In this document: positions 1 through 5,890 of the stretch, piece by piece | Layout: every line of letters begins with the position of its first letter | How positions within the stretch are numbered: the first letter of the stretch is position 1 | Assembly (NCBI GenBank): GCA_017391665.1 | Contig: JAFOXS010000168.1 | Coordinates: forward strand, 1-5,890 | Length of the DNA: 5,890 bases | DNA from: Alistipes sp. | GTDB lineage: Bacteria; Bacteroidota; Bacteroidia; Bacteroidales; Rikenellaceae | Direction of reading: 5' to 3' | The notes under the pieces: generated by a model | Told to the model about the DNA's origin: nothing | The model's input: only the letters and a program-made list of their open reading frames with translations | Database searches by the model: none | Position numbers and translations under genes: made by a program

Positions 1-563
1 TGCTCGGCCTGCATATGCCACATCATATGAGAGAAAAATTCGCGTTCACCCACGCAACGGAAGCCGACCGAAGAGTATAACGTTTGAGCCCTTGTATTAT
101 TGGACTCAACAATCAGCCCCACTCGCTCATATCCCTGCCGAAAAGCCTCATCACATAGCGCAGAGATCAGCCTGCGGCCGATGCCCATACCTCGAAATTC
201 GGGCTTCACTCCCACCGAGTCGAGATAATATTCGCCAGCCTCGGTCTCGTTGGCAACCGAGGGACGAAAGCCCACACAACGCTCAATAATGGCAAAAGTA
301 TTTGCTCTCAGCTCCTCCAATTGAGCGCCATCGTAGCCCACTATGGCACCCACCGTAGCGCCATCCACTTCGGCAACAAATGCCGACCGCCAACTGTACT
401 GCGTCCGCTCGGCACAGGCAATCTCCTGCAATACCGGCAGATACTCTTTGCCACAGTAGCTGCATAGCGTCTTCTCATCACCTATAGCCATCGCAACGGC
501 CTGGGCTATCACTCCAGCATCATCAGCCGTAGCACGACGAATTATAATATTTGCTTCGGACAT
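1..563 (-). CDS. GNAT-family N-acetyltransferase, 3' end cut by window edge
   Basis: Open reading frame from ATG at 563-561 that runs without a stop to position 1, giving 187 residues (MSEANIIIRRATADDAGVIA...). I read this as a GCN5-related N-acetyltransferase, which moves an acetyl group from acetyl-CoA to an amine. The N-terminal IIIRRATADDA is the usual first strand and turn. Residues 112-118 (YYLDSVG) lead into the acetyl-CoA pyrophosphate loop R124-G-M-G127-I-G129, followed by a helix. Residues 150-168 hold the late motif LIVESNNTRAQTLYSSVGF, with the typical Asn, LY and GF. The last residues seen (HMMWHMQAE) look like the final strand, so only a short tail is probably missing. The substrate cannot be inferred. 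It starts 26 nt after the arabinofuranosidase stop with no terminator seen between, so it is probably the last or a late gene of that operon. There is no Shine-Dalgarno sequence. The family call is firm; the role is unknown. Confidence 0.86.
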   Translation of the reverse strand, partial: MSEANIIIRRATADDAGVIAQAVAMAIGDEKTLCSYCGKEYLPVLQEIACAERTQYSWRSAFVAEVDGATVGAIVGYDGAQLEELRANTFAIIERCVGFRPSVANETEAGEYYLDSVGVKPEFRGMGIGRRLISALCDEAFRQGYERVGLIVESNNTRAQTLYSSVGFRCVGEREFFSHMMWHMQAE

Positions 564-589
564 AAAGTGCGGTTGGCTTTTATGTTTTA

Positions 590-2584
590 TTATTTCGCAC
601 ATATGCGATAGAGGGCGAAGGTCTTTGCAGGGACAACAGCATCAACAGCATTGCCCGAGGTCTTGATGGGGCTCTGCTGGGGGATGATAGTGTTAGGCGA
701 TTCAACCGTATTGTCGAGGTCGTAGTCGCTGCAGTCGAGCGTTGTAACCTGCGCCACATCACCCACTTTGCGCACGCCATCCAAAACTATATGTACTGGT
801 AGTGGCTCTGCCGAGGTGTTTACCACCTTCACAATCCACTCCTCAGCCACTGCATCCCACGTAGCACTTGCAAACAGTCCATCCTCACCCGCGGGTGTGC
901 GCTGCATCTGCAGAGGCACGACATGTGTACCACGGTTGCGGGCATACATCTGCTGCACATAGTAACTCACCGAGCGAGCCACACGCAGATTGTCAAACCA
1001 GATCAGATCGGGACGCCACTGCCATCCCTTGACGTGTGCGAACAAGGGGGCATATGCAGTCATATGAACAATGTCGGCATTGCGCTCGAGCGTAGTCATA
1101 AAGGCAGCCTCGTAGATCGAAGCTCCTGCGTGGTTCCACTTCTTGCCCGTATCGTGGCAAGCATACTCGCCGGCAAAGACCTTCGGTCCTGTGCGGGGAT
1201 AGTCGTCGTAGCGATACATGCTCTTGCGGAACCAATCAACGGGACGGTAATAGTGCTCATCCACAAGGTCGGCACCCTGCTCGCGCATTGCAGCCCAGCC
1301 CAGATCGAAGTTTTCGCCCTCCGAATCGGGACCCGACGATCCGATGATCACAATCTCGGGGTGCGCCTTGCGCATAGCCTCAACGAAGAACTTCAGACGC
1401 TCGAAATAGAACTCGCCCCACTGCTCATTGCCGATGGCAAGATACTTCATGTTAAACGGTTCAGGGTGTCCCATCTCGGCACGCACCTTACCCCAAGGGG
1501 TAGTAACGTCGCCATTGGCAAACTCCACCAGATCAATGCAATCGTCAATAAAGGGCTTCAACGCCTCAGCCGTAGCAGGCACATGGGCACTCTCCTGCTC
1601 CCAGTTCTGGAACTGGCACGCCATACCCACATTTAGCACGGGCAGAGGCTCAGCACCAATCTGCTCGGCAAGTAGGAAATACTCGAAAAATCCGAGGCCT
1701 CCCGACTGGAAATAATCGGGCGCGAAACGGTAGTTGAAAGTATATTCCCAGCGGTTCTCATTCAGCGGACGGTTTTCCACCGCGCCGACCGTATTCTTCC
1801 ACTGGTAGCGAGTCTCAATGTCAGCACCCTCGACAATGCAACCGCCCGGAAAGCGGAATACTCCCGGGCGCAGGTCATACAACGCCTGCACCAAATCGCG
1901 ACGAAGGCCATTCTTCTCGCCCATCCATGTATCTACGGGAAAGAGCGATACGTGCTCCAGATCGACTGTAGCCTTGCCATTGGTCTGTCCACGCTCATCG
2001 GTAAGAAACAGACGCAACTGCGCATTATCAATTGTCAGCGGCGAGCGCATCACCACCTCATACTTCTTCCACTCGCGTGAGTCAACGATCAGCCTCTGCT
2101 GCGCAAACTCCTGATGCTCATTCTGCGACGACTGGTCGATAAACTGCACCAGCAGCATCGCCTTACCTCCCTCAGGCACACGTGCCCACACAGAGAAACG
2201 GTACTCGGCATCACGCTTAAGGCCAATACCGAAGAAACCCTCATTCTGCAAGCCTGTCCACTTGGCAGCGTGGCCACTGCTACCCAGACGTACATAGTGC
2301 GGATTACGCTCAAAGGGACCATCATTACGTAGCTCCACATTGCCAAACACACTCCATCCCATATAATGGTCGGGGCGGAACTCGAAAGAGCGGTTCTTCA
2401 CAAGTTCGGCATATATACCGCCATCGGCTGCGTAGTTGATATCCTCAAAGAAGAGTCCCCACATCGTGGGCTCGATAGCGGCTCCGCGCGCCTTTGCATT
2501 CAGTTTTATCTGCACGGGCTCGGCAGCCCACAGTGCTCCCACGCTTAAAAGCGCAACAACGAGAGTGATTAATCTCTTATTCAT
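590..2584 (-). CDS. Secreted GH51 alpha-L-arabinofuranosidase
   Basis: A 664-residue exported glycosidase expected to remove terminal alpha-L-arabinofuranosyl groups from arabinan, arabinoxylan or arabinogalactan side chains with retention of configuration. Residues 1-20 or 1-21 form a Sec signal peptide (basic MNKR, hydrophobic LITLVVALLSVGALWA, likely cut near AA-EP) with no lipobox cysteine, so the product is probably periplasmic or secreted. The catalytic (beta/alpha)8 barrel starts around residues 36-70 (MWGLFFEDINYAADGGIYAE), is interrupted by a beta-sandwich carbohydrate-binding-like insert at about 75-215, and resumes with FRFPGG (243-248). The family acid/base is Glu387 in GNEQW and the nucleophile is Glu473 in AGEYA; DEHYY (442-446) lines the site. 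Residues from about 480 to 660 include the rest of the barrel and the C-terminal beta domain. The length fits the larger GH51 members that carry the N-terminal insert rather than the roughly 500-residue intracellular type. The gene lies 6 nt after the symporter stop. Fine specificity is not readable. Confidence 0.95.
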   Translation of the reverse strand: MNKRLITLVVALLSVGALWAAEPVQIKLNAKARGAAIEPTMWGLFFEDINYAADGGIYAELVKNRSFEFRPDHYMGWSVFGNVELRNDGPFERNPHYVRLGSSGHAAKWTGLQNEGFFGIGLKRDAEYRFSVWARVPEGGKAMLLVQFIDQSSQNEHQEFAQQRLIVDSREWKKYEVVMRSPLTIDNAQLRLFLTDERGQTNGKATVDLEHVSLFPVDTWMGEKNGLRRDLVQALYDLRPGVFRFPGGCIVEGADIETRYQWKNTVGAVENRPLNENRWEYTFNYRFAPDYFQSGGLGFFEYFLLAEQIGAEPLPVLNVGMACQFQNWEQESAHVPATAEALKPFIDDCIDLVEFANGDVTTPWGKVRAEMGHPEPFNMKYLAIGNEQWGEFYFERLKFFVEAMRKAHPEIVIIGSSGPDSEGENFDLGWAAMREQGADLVDEHYYRPVDWFRKSMYRYDDYPRTGPKVFAGEYACHDTGKKWNHAGASIYEAAFMTTLERNADIVHMTAYAPLFAHVKGWQWRPDLIWFDNLRVARSVSYYVQQMYARNRGTHVVPLQMQRTPAGEDGLFASATWDAVAEEWIVKVVNTSAEPLPVHIVLDGVRKVGDVAQVTTLDCSDYDLDNTVESPNTIIPQQSPIKTSGNAVDAVVPAKTFALYRICAK

Positions 2585-2590
2585 ATGTTT

Positions 2591-4021
2591 TTATTTTATT
2601 ATTTTCGACAATACAAAGCCCGTTAGGAAGATCGCCAGCGTGCCCAGCACAATGGTCAGATAGGTATGCAGTGGCGCAAGGAAACTCATCCACGCAATGA
2701 CGGCCAGTCCCACCGCAACGGCTATGACCACATTCGTGCGCTTGATTGTATGACTTACCAAACCCAGCAGGAACAGACCCAACATACCGCCACTGAATAT
2801 TGACGCCAGTTTCCACCACGCATCCAGCACGCCGTCAATCTGCATCATCAGCAAACCCACCATAACACCCAGAGCGCCCACGGCAAACGAAGCCGCATAG
2901 AGAACCACCATCTCCTGACGGGGCGTAGCCGAGCGCCTGCGCAATTTCTTGTAGAAATCGGTCAGCACGATTGTGGCCGAAGAGTTAATGCTCGTTGAGA
3001 TGGTACTCATGCCTGCTGAGAAGAGCGATGCAATGACCAGACCCGTCACACCTGCAGGCAGACCATGCACAATGAAATAGGGGAATACCTTATCGCCCAC
3101 AACCCCATCGGGCAGCAGATCGGGCTGCGCCGTATAGAAAGAGAATAGTGCCGTGCCGATATATACAAACACAAACGATACGGGGATATACAATAAACTG
3201 CCAAACATCGTCGAGCGCACGGCCTCGGCCGTCGATCGGGCGGTCATATAACGCTGTACGTAGTTCTGGTCTATGCCGTAGTTCTGCATATTGGTGAAGA
3301 GGCCATACACGAGCACCACCCAGAACGTTGGCTCACGCAGCGTGAGCGAGAGGCTACCCAGCGACATCTTTCCATTTGCGGCGGCAATCTCAAAGAGTTG
3401 CGCGGGTCCCTCGGGCATATCGAATGTAAGCAGCGCGGCACATACAACGGCTCCAAGAATCAGGATTATTCCCTGAATGGCATCACACCACATCACGGCT
3501 GCAATACCTCCTACGAGCGAATAGAGAAGCGTCAGCACACCCGTTGCGATGATTACCGTAGCCACATCCCAGCCAAACATCGTATTGAGCGATATGGCAA
3601 GCAACAAAAGTATAGAGCCCACACGGGCAAGTTGCGTCAAAAGATAGCATAGAGCAACGTATGCTCGTGCCCAATAACCGAACTTAAGCTCCAGATAGTG
3701 GTATGCCGAGACACTCTCCATGTTGCGGTAGAGCGGTATAAATACCTTTGCGGCAAGCCACGTGGCAAGAGGGATGGAGAGGCTGAAGACCAACTGATTC
3801 CAATTACCTACATACGATCCGCCGGGCAGACCGAGGAATGAAATGCTACTCACGAAGGTTGCAAAGATCGACATTCCCACCACCCACGAGGGCAACTGCC
3901 CCTTGGCGGCGGTAAAGGCTGATGCATCCTCGCGGCTCTTAAAAAAGAAACTGCAACCAAACAACGCCACACCTCCCACAAAGAGGAAAAATATAATATA
4001 ATCCAGTAGGGTTAGTTCCAT
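2591..4021 (-). CDS. Sodium:solute symporter (SSS family), sugar-type candidate
   Basis: A 476-residue inner-membrane protein of the SSS (SLC5-like) family, which couples uptake of sugars, polyols, acids or amino acids to Na+. It is almost entirely hydrophobic, with about 13 predicted membrane segments, the first at 5-25 and the last two at about 427-446 and 449-470. Family hallmarks are ATFVSSISFLGLPG (54-67, first half of the Na+ site), GIDQNYVQRYMTARS (249-263, the DQ-x-x-VQRY signature) and FSAGMSTISTSINSSA (334-349, second half of the Na+ site, rich in Ser/Thr). The cytoplasmic loop YKKLRRRSATPRQE (357-370) follows. The gene sits 15 nt after the small TIGR04076-like gene and 6 nt before the arabinofuranosidase, so it is probably co-transcribed with both. 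Arabinose or an arabinoside is a reasonable substrate from this context, but the sequence does not show it. An AGGA sequence lies very close before the ATG, the only Shine-Dalgarno-like element before a start in this window. Confidence 0.94.
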   Translation of the reverse strand: MELTLLDYIIFFLFVGGVALFGCSFFFKSREDASAFTAAKGQLPSWVVGMSIFATFVSSISFLGLPGGSYVGNWNQLVFSLSIPLATWLAAKVFIPLYRNMESVSAYHYLELKFGYWARAYVALCYLLTQLARVGSILLLLAISLNTMFGWDVATVIIATGVLTLLYSLVGGIAAVMWCDAIQGIILILGAVVCAALLTFDMPEGPAQLFEIAAANGKMSLGSLSLTLREPTFWVVLVYGLFTNMQNYGIDQNYVQRYMTARSTAEAVRSTMFGSLLYIPVSFVFVYIGTALFSFYTAQPDLLPDGVVGDKVFPYFIVHGLPAGVTGLVIASLFSAGMSTISTSINSSATIVLTDFYKKLRRRSATPRQEMVVLYAASFAVGALGVMVGLLMMQIDGVLDAWWKLASIFSGGMLGLFLLGLVSHTIKRTNVVIAVAVGLAVIAWMSFLAPLHTYLTIVLGTLAIFLTGFVLSKIIK

Positions 4022-4036
4022 ATCCTATCTTTAACT

Positions 4037-4342
4037 TTACTCCATCACCTCAACATAAAACGATACGGGACGAAACCCATCGTTGCACGAGAGCATAGCC
4101 GAGTGCGGATCACGCATCCAGCCATCGAAGAAATTGCCGCCACCCTCCGAGAGTTCCTTTACAAAGGGCAGCATGGTCTCCCAGGCACTCTGGCACATCC
4201 CCTCGGGCCTCTGACAATTCTCCACCACAAAGGTCTGCCCCAGGCGCATATCGCAGGCGTTCTGGATGGGATTCTCATACTCGGCCATCAAATCCTCGTA
4301 GCGAGCCATGCGCTTGACGGTAATTTTCACTCGTTTCATCAT
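4037..4342 (-). CDS. Small cysteine-containing protein, TIGR04076-like
   Basis: A cytoplasmic protein of about 101 residues with no signal peptide or membrane segment. It resembles my recollection of the TIGR04076 family: an N-terminal MKRVKITVKR strand, a middle CxxxEGMCxxAW (here C43 to C50, with W54), GGGNF (67-71), W75 and a closing CNDGFRPVSFYVEV (from C86). Four cysteines (30, 43, 50, 86) could bind metal or act in redox chemistry, but the family's function is not known to me. An in-frame ATG exists further upstream at 4363-4361, but that start overlaps the predicted -7 promoter box and adds MYYQPFA, which has no family match. ATG at 4342 or the adjacent one at 4339 fits better, and I cannot choose between those two. 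It is the first gene of the leftward operon, 15 nt before the symporter. The family assignment is from memory of the pattern. Confidence 0.8.
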   Translation of the reverse strand: MMKRVKITVKRMARYEDLMAEYENPIQNACDMRLGQTFVVENCQRPEGMCQSAWETMLPFVKELSEGGGNFFDGWMRDPHSAMLSCNDGFRPVSFYVEVME

Positions 4343-4360
4343 TGCAAAGGGTTGGTAATA

Positions 4361-4392
4361 CAAATATATGAATTTTATTCGTTTTAATCCAA
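4361..4392 (-). promoter_or_regulatory. Predicted Bacteroidota-type promoter for the leftward operon
   Basis: Read on the minus strand, TTG (4392-4390), a 21-nt spacer and TATATTTG (4368-4361) match the Bacteroidota consensus TTG, 17-23 nt, TAnnTTTG at every defined base. Transcription would begin a few bases beyond the -7 box, near 4356, leaving a leader of only about 13-18 nt before ATG 4342/4339. This also argues against the upstream ATG at 4363 as the start of the small protein. It is a match by eye in an AT-rich stretch, so chance cannot be ruled out. Confidence 0.55.
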
Positions 4393-4458
4393 TTCATCCG
4401 CTTGCAACTACCCAAACCTCGGCCCGCACAACGCCTAAATAGTAAAAAGTTTCGGTTT

Positions 4459-4492
4459 TTGGCCATTTGTTGGAGGATAATTCCTAACTTTG
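4459..4492 (+). promoter_or_regulatory. Predicted Bacteroidota-type promoter for the SDR-GH92 unit
   Basis: TAACTTTG (4485-4492) is an exact match to the TAnnTTTG -7 box. A TTG at 4459-4461 lies 23 nt upstream, at the long end of the accepted 17-23 spacing; another TTG at 4467-4469 is too close at 15 nt. Transcription from here would give a leader of about 55 nt before the SDR start at 4553. No known riboswitch or strong hairpin is evident in that leader. The -7 box is persuasive, the upstream element less so. Confidence 0.5.
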
Positions 4493-4552
4493 AGGGAGCA
4501 TATCGCCGTATGGCTGCGAATTTGGAATAAAAAACTCAAAAATAAGATCACT

Positions 4553-5314
4553 ATGAAACGACTTTTAGGAAATGTCACCATCATCACTGGTGGCGGTAAG
4601 GGTATCGGCTACGGTTTGGCCGAGGCATTTGCAGAGCAGGGATCTAACCTTGTAATCACGGGACGCACCGAGTCACGCCTTGTGGCAGCGAAGGAGAAGC
4701 TGGAGCAGGCATACGGCATCGAGGTGCTGCCCATCGTGGCCGATGGTGCCGACGAGCAGGCAATCAAGAACGTTGTAGCCAAGACAATAGAAAAGTTTGG
4801 CAAGATCAACACGCTGGTTAACAACGCTCAGGTATCGAAGTCGGGTACTCCGCTCGTTGAGCATACGAAGGAGGATTTCGACCTGGCCATCTACTCGGGT
4901 CTCTATGCGGCATTCTTCTATATGCGCGAGTGCTTCCCCTATCTGAAGGAGAGCAAGGGTTCGGTTATCAACTTTGCATCGGGTGCAGGTCTGTTTGGTA
5001 AGCTCGGACAGTCCTCATACGCTGCAGCAAAGGAGGGTATCCGCGGTATGTCGCGCGTGGCAGCAGCCGAGTGGGGTCCCGATGGTGTGCGTGTAAATGT
5101 AGTATGCCCGCTGGCTATGACCGAGAGCCTTCAGCAGTGGAAGGAGAACTATCCCGAACTCTTCCAGAAGACCATCCAGGGTATTCCTTTGGGACGCTTC
5201 GCCGATCCCAAGCAGGACATTGGCCGTGTATGCGTATTCCTCGCCTCGGACGACGCCTCATACGTTACGGGCGAGACAATCACTCTGCAGGGCGGCAGCG
5301 GTCTTAGACCATAA
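4553..5314 (+). CDS. Classical short-chain dehydrogenase/reductase (SDR)
   Basis: A 253-residue cytoplasmic NAD(P)-dependent oxidoreductase of normal length for classical SDRs. The Rossmann dinucleotide motif is TGGGKGIG (12-19). Lys16 inside it and Arg38 just after the second strand (VITGRTESR) favour NADPH over NADH. D64 probably contacts the adenine, and NNAQ (90-93) stands where NNAG is usual. The active site has Ser143 (NFASGAG) and Y156-A-A-A-K160. The tetrad Asn found in most classical SDRs appears to be Gly116 (IYSGLYAAFF), and the usual VDGG near the C terminus is LQGG (245-248). The same frame opens further upstream at a TTG (4490), but that would start inside the predicted -7 box and add a Lys/Asn-rich stretch unlike the family, so ATG 4553 is chosen. 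It is followed by the GH92 gene after 25 nt. The substrate is unknown; sugar, polyol, keto-acid or acyl substrates are all possible. Confidence 0.94.
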   Translation: MKRLLGNVTIITGGGKGIGYGLAEAFAEQGSNLVITGRTESRLVAAKEKLEQAYGIEVLPIVADGADEQAIKNVVAKTIEKFGKINTLVNNAQVSKSGTPLVEHTKEDFDLAIYSGLYAAFFYMRECFPYLKESKGSVINFASGAGLFGKLGQSSYAAAKEGIRGMSRVAAAEWGPDGVRVNVVCPLAMTESLQQWKENYPELFQKTIQGIPLGRFADPKQDIGRVCVFLASDDASYVTGETITLQGGSGLRP

Positions 5315-5339
5315 TAATTTATCCCAAACATAGAGAATA

Positions 5340-5890
5340 ATGAAACTCCGAAATCTGTTTTTCGTTGCAGCGGCGTTGTTTATGGCGGCGTGCTCATCGA
5401 AGCCTCAACTTATATCTTACATCGACCCCAAGATTGGAACGGGTGACCACGGACACGTTTTTGTGGGTGCCAATGTTCCCTTCGGTATGGTGCAGGTGGG
5501 CCCTACCAGCATTCCGCAGGAGTGGGATTGGTGCTCGGGCTACCACGCCAGCGACTCAACGCTGATCGGCTTCTCGCATACACACCTCTCGGGTACGGGT
5601 ATCGGCGATCTGTTTGATGTCACCGTTATGCCCGTCGTGGGCGATGTTACCTACTCGCGTGGTGATGGCGTCAATCCCGCAAGTGGTATGTGGTCATTTG
5701 CCGACCGATCGAAGGAGGTGGCTCGTCCGGGCTACTACTCGGTGCCCGTCGTGCGTTACGGTGTCTTGGCCGAGATGAGTGCCACATCGCGTGTGGGATA
5801 CCACCGCTACACCTTCCCTGCAAGTCAGGAGGCGGCGCTGGTCATCGACCTGAAGAATGGCGGCTGCTGGGATAGCGTCACTGAGAGCCA
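5340..5890 (+). CDS. GH92-family alpha-mannosidase-like lipoprotein, 3' end cut by window edge
   Basis: Starts at ATG 5340 and stays open to the right edge (183 residues seen; full members are about 700-800). GH92 enzymes are Ca2+-dependent inverting exo-alpha-mannosidases, abundant in gut Bacteroidota. Residues 1-17 are a hydrophobic signal (MKLRNLFFVAAALFMAA) ending at Cys18, an acceptable lipobox (MAAC), so the protein is probably lipid-anchored. The residues after Cys18 (SSKPQ) lack the acidic run typical of Bacteroidota surface-export signals, which leans towards a periplasm-facing location. The GH92 N-terminal beta-sandwich is clear: YIDPKIGTGDHGHVFVGANV, PFGMVQVGP (47-55), WCSGYHASDSTLIGFSHTHL and SGTG (84-87), then RPGYYSV (129-135). 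The catalytic domain lies outside the window, so linkage specificity and intactness cannot be judged. It follows the SDR by 25 nt with no terminator seen and is probably co-transcribed. Confidence 0.93.
   Translation, partial: MKLRNLFFVAAALFMAACSSKPQLISYIDPKIGTGDHGHVFVGANVPFGMVQVGPTSIPQEWDWCSGYHASDSTLIGFSHTHLSGTGIGDLFDVTVMPVVGDVTYSRGDGVNPASGMWSFADRSKEVARPGYYSVPVVRYGVLAEMSATSRVGYHRYTFPASQEAALVIDLKNGGCWDSVTES

Noticed and set aside
923..1636. A 237-codon open frame on the plus strand inside the GH51 gene
   Set aside because: It lies wholly antisense to a gene with clear catalytic motifs, has no recognisable domain or start signal, and is explained by codon bias of the opposite strand.
4340..4363. 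The longer start of the small cysteine protein at ATG 4363
   Set aside because: The added residues MYYQPFA do not fit the family start and the codon overlaps the predicted -7 box; 4342 or 4339 fits better.
4474..4485. An AGGA-TAAT-TCCT inverted repeat touching the SDR -7 box, as an operator
   Set aside because: Arms are only 4 bp and do not extend; expected by chance in a gap of this size.
4510..4530. A tiny upstream frame, MAANLE then stop, in the SDR leader
   Set aside because: Six codons with no regulatory codon run and no ribosome site; easily chance.
4490..4552. A TTG start giving the SDR 21 extra N-terminal residues
   Set aside because: It would begin within the predicted -7 box, and the extension is Lys/Asn-rich and precedes a normal SDR start (MKRLLGNVTIITGGG).
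5315..5339. A terminator between the SDR and GH92 genes
   Set aside because: The 25 nt are AT-rich and contain no stem followed by a T run.

Overview
The window looks like chromosomal DNA of a Bacteroidota bacterium, most likely a Bacteroidales gut commensal. The evidence is the gene content (GH51 and GH92 glycosidases, an SSS-family symporter and a TIGR04076-like protein), the near absence of Shine-Dalgarno sequences before the starts, and two matches to the Bacteroidota promoter (TTG, 17-23 nt, TAnnTTTG) back to back in the only sizeable intergenic gap. An Alistipes-like genus is a guess from gene style and moderate GC; nothing here proves it.

Layout: two transcription units diverge from the gap at about 4343-4552. 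Leftward (minus strand), in order of transcription, are a TIGR04076-like small cysteine-containing protein (4342-4037), a sodium:solute symporter (4021-2591), a secreted GH51 alpha-L-arabinofuranosidase (2584-590) and a GNAT acetyltransferase (563 to the left edge, cut off). Gaps are 15, 6 and 26 nt, which suggests one operon. Rightward (plus strand) are a classical short-chain dehydrogenase/reductase (4553-5314) and, 25 nt later, a GH92-family lipoprotein (5340 to the right edge, cut off). Almost all of the window is coding. I see no RNA genes, mobile elements, CRISPR arrays or clear terminators.

How they may work together (inference): the exported GH51 enzyme releases L-arabinose or short arabinosides from plant or host-diet glycans, the inner-membrane symporter imports a released product with Na+, and the GH92 lipoprotein trims alpha-mannosides. 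The SDR could oxidise or reduce a sugar or other small metabolite in the cytoplasm. No SusC/SusD pair or dedicated regulator lies inside the window, so this is either a small SusCD-independent sugar cassette or part of a larger locus that continues past either edge.

I found no convincing new biological system. The points most worth a second look are the uncharacterised small protein that heads the glycosidase/transporter operon, the SDR with substitutions in several usually conserved positions, and the compact divergent promoter region with a predicted very short leader on the leftward transcript.
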